From: Prunus persica
Taxonomy: Eukaryota > Streptophyta > Magnoliopsida > Rosales > Rosaceae
Reading direction: 5' to 3'
DNA: 64,000 nt
Assembly: GCF_000346465.2 (NCBI RefSeq)
Contig: NC_034015.1
Location: forward strand, 10,619,867 to 10,683,866
Shown here: in pieces, positions 34,905 to 45,803 of the stretch
Layout of the letters: the number at the start of each line of letters is the position of its first letter
How positions within the stretch are numbered: the stretch's first letter is position 1
Notes under the pieces: model-generated
The model's database searches: none
Told to the model about the DNA's origin: nothing
Seen by the model: the letters and a program-made list of their open reading frames with translations, nothing else
Made by a program: the position numbers and the translations under genes

Positions 34905-36290
34905 TGGTTTGTATGTGACCAATTTCTTGGCCTGCCTTTTTGGACACGGCTAATGGGACCAATTAAAGCAATGGCTGGCTGGCTTCACCACAACATGGAC
35001 ATGGGAACTACAGACATTTCTTGATGAATGATAAGAAAGTTGGTATGCAATCACCTTCATGCACTCAATCCTTTTTGCCGTGCCTTAAATTAATTTTAGT
35101 AGAGACTTGTGAGTGCACACACACAAGTTTATTTTATATATTATCAAATCAAATCCCCTATGAATTTCAAAGAAAATGGTACCATGTATTAATACAAGTT
35201 TAGTGTTTAGTTGGGTCAGTCTTAAATCATTTTGTCCATTTTTTTTTCTTTCAAACAATCATTTTATACACTTGCAATTATTAGAATTAGTTAACGCAAG
35301 CAGCAATAAACTTGTAGCTCAAGTGATTAGTTACCATTTGCACTCGAGGTCCTGTGTTTAAATACCCCTCCCTCGATATTGATTGTATTATAAAAATAAA
35401 AATAAAAGTTAACATATAGCATATACTATGCAATGTTTTGCCATCTGTTGGTAAAGTGATGCTATCATAAAGAGCTGTGGTGATTCGTGGTGTACATCTA
35501 AAAAAGGTTAAGCTGTCCTTGTAAAAGAGCAAACTTGTGCAGAGAGATAATGAACCTAAAAATAATTTCAACCAGATGAGACTTGGAAAATAGAAAACTT
35601 GAAATTAACTAAAGCATGATTTATGATTTGGGATACGATTAGTGATTTTTCACTTTGCAAATGTTACATTATTAAAAGTGAAAGATATATGGGCTCAAGT
35701 GAATGAGCAGCCGCTTAAGGGGAAGCTCTTGGGCTTGCATTGCTAGGCCTAGACTTGTTTGTGGGTAGTTTTTGTTCAAATTAAAACTAGGATTCTGTGT
35801 TTATAAAATGCACCCTACTCTTTTGAACACCTTAAAACTAAGAATTTGTACCTGGGATGATTTGGTATTATAAAATGCTTTCTTTTTTTTTTTTATTGAT
35901 ATGAGATTTGATATATTTGGACATGATAAGATAACGAGTCGAAAATATGCTTGAAATAATTTCATATTATATGAAACTAATGCACGCTATATATTGAAAC
36001 ACGACAGGTTGCCACGTCTATGGACACACCCATTCTAAGAATTCACAGTATCCCAAAGCAAACCTTAAAATTTTGTCCCGAAAAAACTATTTGCCGAAAA
36101 GAATTTTAATTTTATTAATCTCAAAACTTGGAAAAAAGAAAAGTAAAACCTAACAAAATTGAAGAAATACAGACATGAATAAGAATATTTGTATTCTCTC
36201 TTACAATGATGATTTTGTGTTTTTTCCCCTTGAAAACACTAGGCTATTGAGATCTAATCAAGAGAAGATTGAGAATCAAAAAGTAAAAAA
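34905..36290. other. Intergenic with SINE-like repeat at 35305-35410
   Basis: 35305-35410: TGTAGCTCAAGTGATTAG (A-box-like), GTCCTGTGTTTAAATACCCC (B-box-like), CCCTCGATATTGATTG, then AAAATAAAAATAAAA. The same family recurs at 61455. No gene in the rest. Confidence 0.5.
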
Positions 36291-36298
36291 CACCATTC

Positions 36299-36420
36299 AA
36301 ATTCCTAATGTCATGCAAAGCCAAACACGCAAGTACGTAGCTAGCTATTCGTCAACTACAACACTTACTTGACCACAAGTGTTTCATATTCTAATAATAA
36401 CCAAAATCCTCCCTATAAAA
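36299..36420 (+). promoter_or_regulatory. Conserved promoter of MDMK-type AGP
   Basis: AATTCCTAATGTCATGCAAA (RY-like CATGCA core), ACAAGTGTTTCAT, TTCTAATAATAACCAAAATC and CTCCCTATAAAA (TATA at 36413-36420). The same series precedes the genes at 45.6 and 54.9 kb. Confidence 0.65.
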
Positions 36421-36561
36421 TTGTTCATAATTGATTTGATCAGTACTACTACTAATCACCCTTAATCAGTTGCTTGAACCAAAGCAAAACTAGCAAAGTG
36501 TTCTCATTATTTTCATCTCAAAGCCAATCAACTCAAAGCTCACATTCATCAAACACCAACC

Positions 36562-36894
36562 ATGGACATGAAGATCAAGATCTCCCTTGCCATCCTTCTA
36601 TTTGCTGCCTTGATGAGTGTGGTCTTGGCTGATAATAAGGAAGCTCATCCCCCGAAGCACTCAGGCGGCGCACATGCCCCAAAGCACTCAGGCGGTGGCG
36701 CGCATGCCCCGAAGGGCGCAGCTTCTGCCCCAGAGGGCACAGCTTCAGTCTCAGCTGAAGCTCCTGCCGCGGCCAAGGACTCCGCTTCGGCGCCGCAAGC
36801 ATCAAGCAGTACTACCCCCACTACATTGTCCCTTGTTGGCTCTTTGGCTGGTGCCTTCCTTTCATTTTTCTTTGTCTATTACTTGCAGTACTAA
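36562..36894 (+). CDS. Histidine-rich AGP23-like arabinogalactan protein
   Basis: Single exon, 110 aa. Signal peptide MDMKIKISLAILLFAALMSVVLA is followed by an unusual His/Lys/Gly block built from repeats of APKHSGG (about residues 28-52). An Ala/Pro/Ser-rich AGP section (APEGTAS, AEAPAAA, SASAPQASSS) follows, then a hydrophobic C terminus LSLVGSLAGAFLSFFFVYYLQY as GPI signal. Signal and tail match the genes at 45.6 and 54.9 kb, which resemble the Arabidopsis AGP23/AGP40 group of pollen-expressed small AGPs (from memory). The His-rich insert is not in the two relatives here. The 5' leader is about 110 nt. Confidence 0.85.
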   Translation: MDMKIKISLAILLFAALMSVVLADNKEAHPPKHSGGAHAPKHSGGGAHAPKGAASAPEGTASVSAEAPAAAKDSASAPQASSSTTPTTLSLVGSLAGAFLSFFFVYYLQY

Positions 36895-37120
36895 TTAAGC
36901 TCAGAGAATAGGAGATTGTTTTTAGCTATATATGAAGGAGAATGAGGTAATGACGAGATTTTTATGTACTTGGAAGAACATGATGGTCTATATCTTTGTT
37001 TTAGATATATTCACCATTAGATAATCATGGAGTGAAGTTTGCACGACAATCACCTTTTCATTTTAGTTACATTAAGCAATTTACACTTTATTTTCTTCAA
37101 ATGTTCTTTCCATTTCAGAA
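36895..37120 (+). other. 3' UTR of histidine-rich AGP
   Basis: Contains TGTACTTGGAAGAACATGAT and a run also recognisable downstream of the AGP relic at 42.98 kb, which supports homology of the 3' UTRs. Confidence 0.5.
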
Positions 37121-37129
37121 TTATTTTAT

Positions 37130-37613
37130 GGCTAAATGTCACTTTTGGTCCCTGTAGTTTGGCACTTCAATCACTTTTGACCATATAGTTTCAATTTCGT
37201 CAATTTTGACCCTGTAGTTTCGTATAGTATTCCTGTCAATTTCTTTGACGGTGCAAGGGGCAGTTTCGTCAACCCAAAATCCTTGAGCATAAAAGCTCAT
37301 TTGAAACTCCCTTCATTTCATATTAGGGCTTCAAATCGGTCATTTGGGTTTATGGTTCTTTAAAAATTGGGATTAGTGGTAAAATTTCGAGCCCTAATAT
37401 GAAATGAGGAGAATTTCATACAAGCTTTTACGCTAAAGGGTTTTGGGTTGACGAAATTACCCCTTGCATCGTTAAAAAAATTGATAAGAATACTAACATG
37501 TCCTTGAATTGCTACAAATATGAAACTACAATGGCAAAATTGACGGAACTGAAACTACAAGGTCAAAAGTGGTTGAAGTGCTAAACTACAGGGATCAAAA
37601 GTGATTTTTGGCC
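37130..37613. mobile_element. Mutator-like MITE (484 bp)
   Basis: Terminal inverted repeats GGCTAAATGTCACTTTTGGT and its counterpart ending GTGATTTTTGGCC, extending ~60 bp. A perfect 9-bp target-site duplication TTATTTTAT lies at 37121-37129 and 37614-37622. Non-coding. 9-bp duplications are the mark of Mutator-like elements. Confidence 0.85.
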
Positions 37614-37622
37614 TTATTTTAT

Positions 37623-39317
37623 TATATTGTATATATGTTGAAAGATTGTACAAATTAATTTAATGTTTAACGAATTTATATGGGACCTTTGCATCGATGG
37701 GTTTCAAAATTAAGTTTGATCAAGGTTGATCATTAAGTAAACTTGATACTATCGCAAGTGATATTCAATTTTGACAGTGGATGAAATAATACGTGTATCT
37801 ACTTGGTGATTCTTCATCATCTTGATGAATAGTATGGGAAGTCTACTTGATTGTTTTATTTTTTTGCCAAATGTTTGGCTGGTTTTTCTCTAGTATGAAG
37901 GTCTCCTCTTTTGAAGAAGGATCGAGTATCTCTTAATATGAAGGATTCAACACTGTTAGCTTCTATTTAGCTAATGTTTTTAGCTTTTTTTGACAAATTT
38001 GTAATCTTATATGTAATCAATTAAGCTCAAGGAATTTAGGGTAGTTTAAGTTTGCATTTCAAGATGATTACAGAAATTGATATCAATCTTGTCATGGCTC
38101 AAATGGAATCAAGATTCTTGAAGGTAAAAATCATACATTAATGCATTGCATGCGTTATAGTGTTCTTATGTATGACTAGTCAAATATGCATGTACATTCA
38201 TCTTTAGTTGTCATGTATATAATTTCTCTTAGCTCATCTTTAGAAATTAGGAATTGGGTATTTGCCAGAAAGTTAACATTGAAGAGCTTTCGAGGCTACA
38301 AAACAAAGATAATTTGTGCATTCATTTATAATGGGCATCCTTAGGAAAATTAGCATCTATATCACAATACTTTGTCTAGATGACTATATAGGCCAAATAT
38401 TTCCAGCACAATATTTTTAATCAAGGCATGTGATTTTGCTTATGATAAGTCCAATAATTGGCTCCCAAGTGTCCTTTTGACCTACCAAAAATGCTGAGGC
38501 TGGTCTGGACTCACCAATTCTCTCATTTTATATTTTGCATATGGGTTTTGAGAGAGAGAGAGAGAGAGAGAGAGTGTGTGTGTGTGTGTGTGTGATTGTG
38601 CATAAATTAGGTTTTTCCTTTTGGAAGAAAAGTTCATGGGTCCTTTTGGGGCTTTCATTGTGTTGTGTTAGCTTTTGCTACTTGTTTAATTTTTGGCTTC
38701 CTTAAACAACATTATATTTGCTATTGTAAAATCACCATGCTCAAGCTTAATTAGTCCAGAACAGATTAGGATTGAAGAGGTCTACTATGACTATGACAAA
38801 TTATGACTCAATGCAAATAAAGAGAAAAAATAAAAATCATGCATCGCATATTTCAGCTTAGTTGAGTAAATGTGATGATTAGTCATCCATTTACTACCAG
38901 CTCATTTAAAATCTCGCGTGAGATTCTCACGTGTTTCATGATTAGCCAATTGTGGTCTTCCTATCATAACGATTTCGTATGTCTTATTATTATGCCAATC
39001 ATTAGTCGACATCTGATTTCCTTTTCTCACCTAGTTTTTGGGGATAAAATATATTTTTGGCTCCAGTAGCCGTCACAGACTCAGTGTAAAATTGTGTGCT
39101 TCATCGTTCTTCCTTTCTCCGAGGTCTGCATATTTTCGAAAAAAATGAGGTTTTTGAAAATCTAATTTGGTTATCTTATATCTACATCTAGTCTGTAGGT
39201 TATATCATATCATTCTAGTTAGATCAGATTCCTTGTTAGTTTCTTCAAGAGGATTGTTTCTTGAAGAAATCAACAATTTCTTTTTGAATTTATATCGGAT
39301 TCATTCTCCGAGGTCTT
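37623..39317. other. Intergenic, (AG)n(TG)n at 38549-38594
   Basis: A compound dinucleotide repeat near 38.55 kb. No gene seen elsewhere in the stretch. Confidence 0.5.
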
Positions 39318-39325
39318 CTTACAGC

Positions 39326-40318
39326 TAGAGCTGGCAAACAGGTCGTTTTTATGGGTTACGGGTCGTGTTCGGGTCAACTCATTTTCTTAACGGGTTGACA
39401 CGAACATGACCCGTTAAACTAACGAGTCATAAATACTAGACCCAAACACGACCCGCACAAATTCGCGAATAACACGACACGACCCGTTATGGCTAATGGG
39501 TCGTTTTTCACCCGTTTTCACCGATTTAAAAAATAAACAATATTTTTCAAAAAATCATTAAATGAAAACACCTCAAATTAATAAAACAAAGAAAATAGGA
39601 AAGTAGAAAATGCTGAAGTTGGGATTTTGGCTCAGCATGTTTATGGGTTTAAGCCAATTCCTAGAGGATCATCAAATTCTGTAGAGATTGAAACAGATAG
39701 AGAAAATGCTGCATCACTTGCCAGAGCTGGAAACAGATTGTTCCAGATTTTAGGAGAAGAATACTCCGAAGTTCATGTTTTAAAATCAAAAGTGCTGAAT
39801 GGAATCAGAAAAGCAAAATTGACATAGAATATGGATTGGAGGAGAGCATTGACTTGGATGATAATGACAAGAAGTCCCTGCTTTCCCGTCAGAAAGCAAT
39901 CCTTCCAACTCACTTTGGTATTAATATAATGCATAGATAACAATTAAAACTCTCAAATGACTTGAGATTTTCATACCTTTTCGTTGGAGAAGAAGAAGAA
40001 AGGTAGTTGATGCTTGATAGTTTGGTTTGGATCTAGAGAGAAAGAGAGAGGACAGAGTGAGTGGCCGCGTGCTCGGACTCGGACAGGAGGGCTCCAATTC
40101 AAGGTAGGTTAATTTTAGAATTAAAATTACAAAAATGCCCTTACTCTTAACGGGTTAACGAGTGATTCGCGAATAATACTGATCCAACTCGTTAGCTTAA
40201 CGGGTGACTAACAGGTCCACCTGTTTTCAACCCAACCCATTAAGCTCAATCTAAATGTTGTTATTTTCGTGCGAATTCGTGTTGTGTTAACGGGTCGTGT
40301 TCGATATTGCCGGCTCTA
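39326..40318. mobile_element. Non-autonomous hAT element carrying a gene fragment
   Basis: 993 bp with ends TAGAGCTGGCAA and TTGCCGGCTCTA. Flanking 8-mers CTTACAGC (39318-39325) and CTTACAAC (40319-40326) match at 7 of 8. Both subterminal regions are full of AACGGGT/ACGACCC motifs, as in hAT elements. The interior (39600-39925) is protein-like sequence unrelated to transposase. Confidence 0.85.
39600..39925 (+). pseudogene. Captured host-gene fragment inside hAT element
   Basis: An open frame from about 39603 reads GILAQHVYGFKPIPRGSSNS, then VEIETDRENAASLARAGNRL and LGEEYSEVHVLKSK, stopping at 39825-39827. One frame over, it continues as a plausible acidic protein segment (IDIEYGLEESIDLDDNDKK, RQKAILPTHFG), so a one-base shift is likely. 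No start codon: the frame begins inside the fragment. The composition is that of a real conserved exon, but I do not recognise the parent gene. Confidence 0.6.
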
Positions 40319-40326
40319 CTTACAAC

Positions 40327-40896
40327 ACTTGTTCTTTCAATTTCAGTTGTATTTCAAGGTTGCTGGTTTACAAACACAGGGTTTTTGCTCTGGGTTCCTA
40401 GGTTTGTTCCAAAGGGTTGTGTTGTCCATTATGTTTTTCAAGATCGCTGGTTTACCAACATGGGGTTTTTGCAATTGTACACTTTTATCGTACCTATTAT
40501 GCAAATGAAATGTACTTGTTAGCTTTTAGTAAGTGGTATAAATAGTTGTTATATATATACTGTTCATACCTTACAACTAAGTTGATTTCTATGACATTGT
40601 ATTAACAATGTGCTTCTATGACATAGTATTAACAAATTTTCAGTAACAAAACATACTCTATATATAGCTGTGCACTTGAAGTTTATGATATGCAGAATGT
40701 GATTTTTACTAGAAAGATAGTTCTATAACATAGTATTAACAGTGTACTTTTATGTTTATTTTTTTGTAGAGGTATTTCTTTTTGCCTTTGCGATTGTTTC
40801 TGGTGAAACAATGGACAATTGGAGGTGATTTTTGAAAAGGATATCGGATGTCTTGCTAGTTTTTTTTTGAGTTTTTTTAATGATGGTATGAACAAT
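40327..40896. other. Intergenic, scattered 27-bp repeat units
   Basis: Stray copies of the CTATGACATAGTATTAAC motif occur at about 40585-40635 and 40720-40740. No gene. Confidence 0.5.
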
Positions 40897-41011
40897 GTTT
40901 TTCTATGAAATGATATTAACATTGTACTTCTATGACATAATATTAACAATGTATTTCTATGACTTGGAATTAATAATGTACTTCTATGACATGGTATTAA
41001 CAATGTACTTC
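40897..41011. repeat. 27-bp minisatellite, ~4 copies
   Basis: Units near GTACTTCTATGACATAATAT plus TAACAAT start at 40897, 40924, 40951, 40978 and 41005 (partial). An ORF through it encodes a repeated YFYD peptide, which is incidental. Confidence 0.85.
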
Positions 41012-41610
41012 GAGCTCGTTGAGCTTTTTTTGTGTGTCAAATATGGGCTGGGCTTACTGGGCTTTTTTTTTTTTTTTTTTTTTTTGGGTTGAGTTTTTTG
41101 TATTGGGCTTGTTTTAAGTTAATCAATGGCAAAGATGTAATTTATAGGAACTTCAACACTCATTTTTTAGGTAGTAAATGGTTTTTGGGTATGTTTCTAA
41201 AGTGTATTCCATATAGGTTTTTTTTATATTTTAAAATAATAATAATTTCAGGTCCTATTTTAGATATATTACTAAATCTCCCTAAAAAATAATGTACCTA
41301 CTTTTAAAATAATTTACTGATACAATCTAATTAAATTAGCATACCTATTTTTTTAAAATAACATATAGGTAAATTAGTATGATATTTTTGAACTAGTATA
41401 CCTACAAAATATAAGTAAAATAGTACGTGAATTTTGTACTTAGTATAGCTGCAAAATATAGGTAAGTATACCTACAAATTACTATAGATACATTAGTGGG
41501 ATCTTTTGTACGCAGTAAGTGTATTCTGATCTTATTTCTGTAGGTGTATTGCTATTGCTTGTATATGTAATTAATGCTTACGTCTTTTACAAATTTCATG
41601 GTTGGCATTA
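41012..41610. other. Intergenic, no gene seen
   Basis: Poly-T at 41066-41086, then AT-rich sequence with several variants of TACCTACAAAATATA. Confidence 0.5.
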
Positions 41611-41618
41611 GTATTGAT

Positions 41619-42524
41619 TAGGGGTGGCATTTTAGACCCAAAAACTAAAAGACCGCAAAAACCAACCGACATTTAACCGTAATCGCAGGAAATCGAATCA
41701 CATTTGCGGTACGAAGAAGTTAACCGCATTTGCGGTTGCAGTTGTGGTATTTGATTTTCACAACTTGCAGTTACCGCAAACCGCGACTATAGTTTTTAAA
41801 AAATAAAAATTGCATTTTAATGTTTAATCGTAGCCGTTGTATAACAAGACCACTTATCTTGTAAGTAATTAGTTTATTTATGTTTTTTCTTATAATAAAA
41901 TGTACTAAACTTATGTTGTTTTATTTGTAGATAGCATTGATGCTCAAACAACACAATGGGGTCCTTCAAATCCACTCACCACCACCAACACTTGAGTTTG
42001 TAACATTGGGGCATTGCATTTTCCTTTTAGTTTGTAACTTTAATTAACTTTGAATTGGATTTTTCCTTTGGGTTGTAAATTTAATTCATTTTGCATTGCA
42101 TTTTCCTTTTGGTTTGTAACTTTAAAGGATTTGGAATTGGAATGCTTGAGAAGTTTAACTTTAATTGGAATGCTTGGAATTGTAACTTTAATTTTCTTTA
42201 GGTTGTGAATGCTTGAGAAGTTGAGGAGGTTGTGAATTTATATATGCTTGAGAAGTTGAGGTTATGAATTTATATTTTTGGGTTAAAGTATGCTTGAACT
42301 CAAAAGGCTTCAAAAAAAAGCATCAAAACTAGGCCTAAAATGTGGAAGATTGGATTTTTATGACACCAAAAAAACTTGCGGTTTTAAATCGCTACTTCAC
42401 GGTAACCGACGATAAACCGCAAAAAAAGGTCGGTTTGCGGTTTCAAAAATCATCATACCGCAAATAGTTGGTCGGTTTGTGGTTTGAACAAAAATTCGCA
42501 GTTATCGAACCGCAACCACCCCTA
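41619..42524. mobile_element. hAT element relic (906 bp)
   Basis: Ends TAGGGGTGG and CCACCCCTA. A perfect 8-bp target-site duplication GTATTGAT lies at 41611-41618 and 42525-42532. Subterminal regions are rich in GCGGTTT/AACCGCAA motifs. About 41930-41995 reads as the tail of a hAT transposase gene (QTTQWGPSNPLTTTNT then stop). The rest of the transposase is deleted. Confidence 0.88.
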
Positions 42525-42859
42525 GTATTGATTAAGTCCATTACTTTTTTTTTTTTTTTTTTTGCAATTGCTAATAATTTACATTCATTACTAATTAAGA
42601 TGGTAAAAATTTAGGTTTTAATACCATATATAGTTGGATGGCATCAATTGTAAAATAGTTAAAAATAATAGGATAGCCTATTTTAAATTTGGGTTTTGGT
42701 TGGAGATTATAAAATGGGTGGGTTATTGTTTAGAATATATGAGTTATACGGGCTTTTCACCTAACATCTCTTTAAATTATAAGACTATTTGGTTATTAAT
42801 TTTGTTTAAAACTTTTAGTCTTTTAAAATTACACCTCTATTGAAAAATTCTTGAATTTG

Positions 42860-42977
42860 TCAGTGCCTACGGCAGCAGCTCCGATTCCAGGCAAGCGCTG
42901 CCTTTGCTACCTTTCCCACTGTGGGGTCTTTTGGTGGCTCCCTTTTGTCTTCCTTTGCCTATTGCTTGCAATACTAA
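42860..42977 (+). pseudogene. AGP23-like pseudogene, C-terminal half
   Basis: PTAAAPIP in one frame (about 42865-42890) is followed, after one extra base, by ASAAFATFPTVGSFGGSLLS and SFAYCLQY with a stop at 42975-42977. This aligns with the C terminus of the intact genes (TFSVVGSLVGALIFAFFGYY). The 3' flank (GTACCTAGAAAG, ATCATGGACTGTATCTTTAT) matches the 3' UTR of the 36.6-kb gene. Signal peptide, start codon and the conserved promoter blocks are missing. Confidence 0.75.
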
Positions 42978-43179
42978 GCTCTTTATTACGTTGTACCGGG
43001 AAATGTGATTATGGAAATGAAGTATATGTGTACCTAGAAAGAAAAATCATGGACTGTATCTTTATTTTGGATTCAATCACACCAATCACCCTTGACGGTA
43101 TCTTTATTTTGCTTTTCATAATATTTCTTGCTTTTACTCTTTATTAATAGATTCAGCTGGCTGGTGGAATTTAGACTTA

Positions 43180-44542
43180 CTTTCTGCAGTTTTTTTTGGA
43201 AAGAAGAGGTTGTTGCTATTCTGTCAATTCCTTTGATACCAAACTGATCAGATAAGCTAATCTGGCATTATACTGTGACTGGGAAGTATAGTGTTAAAAG
43301 TGGTTATTGGTTATCTCAAAGTATAATCTCGAGACAACAGGGAGATGTAAGTAGGTCAGCTAATTCAGTGAATTTGTTATGGTCGTCCATCTGGTTATTG
43401 CGAGTTCCTAATAAATTGAATGTATTTTTATGAAGAGCGGTACATGATATTATTTCATATAAGGTGAACCTTTTTAAGCATCAAATTATTCATGATTCAT
43501 TATGTTTTAGATGCTCTCAACAGTCTGAAACTATAGTACATGCTCTCTAGTTTTGTCGATTGTCAAGGGAGGTTCGGCAGCATTCACCTATTCATGACTT
43601 GACAGTTCCCCTGCAGGTTGGTACTTTTAAGGAGTTATATCGATATGTTTCCTCGGTTTTGACTAATGACGAGCTAGTCTTCTTTGTTTTTTTGAGTTGG
43701 GGATGTAATGATCTTTTACATTCTGGTCAAATTACTTCATATCTTAATTTGTTGGCTCGTACCCGAAAGCTTGTTTTGAAATATCAACGGGCTATTATTT
43801 TAATGTCTTCTCATGTTCCGGCAACTAATATTGTGCGGTATTGGTCTCCACCTAATGATAATTTTGTGAAGATAAATGTTGATGGTGCTGTCAATTTGCT
43901 TATTGGTTTTAGAGGTTTGGGGGTTTTCATACGAGATAGTATGGGTGATTTAATGCTAGCCGCCTATAAAGGTCTTCATGGCATGTTTTCTCCTAAAGCT
44001 ACTGAACTTTACGCAGCAATTATGAGATTACTGATTGCAGGTCAAATGGGACATCGTTCTGTCATTTTGGAAATGGATGCCAAAGAGATTATTATGAATC
44101 TTCAAACTTATGAGCAAAGTTGGTCGGCGGAGGGTGCTTTAGTGTATGAAGTCCGGAGCTTTTTTAATAGTTTTGATCATATTTCTTGTTACTTTGCTCC
44201 TCGGGACTTGGAAGTGTAACCAAGTTGCTCATCTATTGGCTAAGCAGGCGCTCCTGTCTCAGGACTTTCAAGTGTGGTTAGAGGATGGTCCTTTATGAAT
44301 TTATAATGTTTTGGCCAATGACAAATTATTTACTTAATTTAATTTTATACTAGATGTGATATAGTGGTACTCTTTTTCCTTGACCGGATTTTTCTCCATT
44401 TGGGGGTTTTTAAAGGCAAGGTTTTAATGAGGTCACACTTGTTACATTACTAAAGTCCAGTGTTATTTTTGTACTCTAACATTGTTGTTTCAATGAAATT
44501 ATCTCACTTTGATAAATATAAAAATTAAAATTAAAATTAAAA
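43180..44542 (+). mobile_element. 3' end of a LINE (non-LTR retrotransposon), degraded
   Basis: About 43270-43560 reads as the zf-RVT region of plant LINE-derived genes (TGKYSVKSGYWLSQ, VPNKLNVFLWRAVHD with one stop). 43560-44219 holds an RNase H-like (RVT_3) domain: WSPPNDNFVKINVDGAV, ATELYAAIMRLLIAGQ, LEMDAKEII. After a one-base shift the end KCNQVAHLLAKQALLSQ is readable (44208-44258). A T-rich 3' UTR with GACCGGATTTTTCTCCA and a final (AAAATT)n tail (44519-44542) fit a LINE 3' end. The reverse transcriptase core is absent, so it is 5'-truncated. Confidence 0.8.
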
Positions 44543-45330
44543 TCCTAAATGTGCAAAGTCCTAAAGTGACCCTATTTCGAAACCTTTCAGTTTCATGGTG
44601 AGGATCAAAGTGTTGTCCTAAACTGACCCTAATACAAGTATCAAATATCGAGAACTTAAAATGTAATACAAAAAGAAAAGAACAACATTGCTTTCGACCA
44701 ATTCCAAAATAGTCATCTTGCACTCCTTAACGGAAAAAAGATATCAGAGAAAGATGAGTGAATGATGACTATTTTGGAATACTAATAACAATAAATCCTT
44801 TAATATTTTCTAAGTCTTAAAATAAATCTCATCGTAACCCAATATTATCCAAATATGATGATTGTTTGATATGGTTCGATACAAGTTCAATTCAATAATT
44901 TGAATAGGATTAGAATACGATAATCTGCTTATAATGGGATTCAAATTTGGATATATAGGCTTATTTGTTGATAGTTGAGTCATGACCAGTTTTGTGTTTC
45001 CCAAATATCAAGGAATGCTTAGTTGCGTCATAAATCTTTATCCCCTTCTCTCTCTCTCTCTCTCCCTCCCTCCTTCTTCTTCTTCTTTTTTTATGAATCC
45101 ATACAGTTGTTTATGCTTGTGTCCATATACTAGCCTAAGTGTTACGAAACCATACAACTGTTTCTACTTGTATCCATATAGCAGCAGCATGGTAGATCTA
45201 ACCAACCCCATAAAACTAGAGAAATTGTAAAAACGTTTGGCCCAAAAAGAAGTAAGAATGTGTAAAAACGAGATTGATTTGGATACGTTTCATACCACAC
45301 GAATAAAAAAAATAAAAAACAAGTGTTAAC
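44543..45330. other. Intergenic, no gene seen
   Basis: AT-rich with a short CT tract at 45046-45064. Confidence 0.5.
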
Positions 45331-45331
45331 A

Positions 45332-45440
45332 AAATTCCTGATGACATGCAAAACCAGACACGTAAAGACCTATTCCTAAGTAATAGCACAACTGAAGACA
45401 AGTGTTTCATTCTAAAAATAACCAAAGTGCTCCCTATAAA
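45332..45440 (+). promoter_or_regulatory. Conserved promoter of MDMK-type AGP
   Basis: ATTCCTGATGACATGCAAAA, ACAAGTGTTTCATTCTAAAA, ATAACCAAAGTGCTCCCTATA (TATAAA near 45435-45440). Same block order and spacing as at 36.3 and 54.73 kb. Confidence 0.65.
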
Positions 45441-45590
45441 CCTCTCCAGTATTTCCTCACTATTCCTCACACTTACAACAACTAGATCAAAGCAGAGCTG
45501 TAAACAAACAACTTCTTCCATATTCGTCTCCAGGAACTCTAGATTTATTTTCACTTCAAAGTTCACAGTCAACAATTATCAATATTCAAC

Positions 45591-45803
45591 ATGGACATGA
45601 AGAAGATCTCAATTGCCATCATCTTCATTGCTGCCTTGATGGGTGTTGTCTTGGCAGCTGAGAAGAAGGAATCCCCCAAGGCCGCTGCCCCCAAGGCTGC
45701 TACCCCTGCCCCGGCAAGCGGCGCCACCGCCACCACCTTTTCGGTTGTTGGGTCTTTGGTTGGTGCCTTAATTTTTGCTTTCTTTGGCTATTACCTTCAG
45801 TAA
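45591..45803 (+). CDS. AGP23-like small arabinogalactan protein
   Basis: Single exon, 70 aa, ATG at 45591. Signal peptide MDMKKISIAIIFIAALMGVV...LAA, mature core rich in Lys, Ala and Pro (KESPKAAAPKAATPAPASGA), then a GPI-type hydrophobic tail (VVGSLVGALIFAFFGYYLQ). The mature peptide would carry a few hydroxyproline-linked arabinogalactan chains at the AP/TP motifs and sit on the outer plasma membrane. It most resembles the AGP23/AGP40 class. It is the shortest of the three plus-strand paralogues and lacks the His repeats of the 36.6-kb gene. Confidence 0.88.
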   Translation: MDMKKISIAIIFIAALMGVVLAAEKKESPKAAAPKAATPAPASGATATTFSVVGSLVGALIFAFFGYYLQ

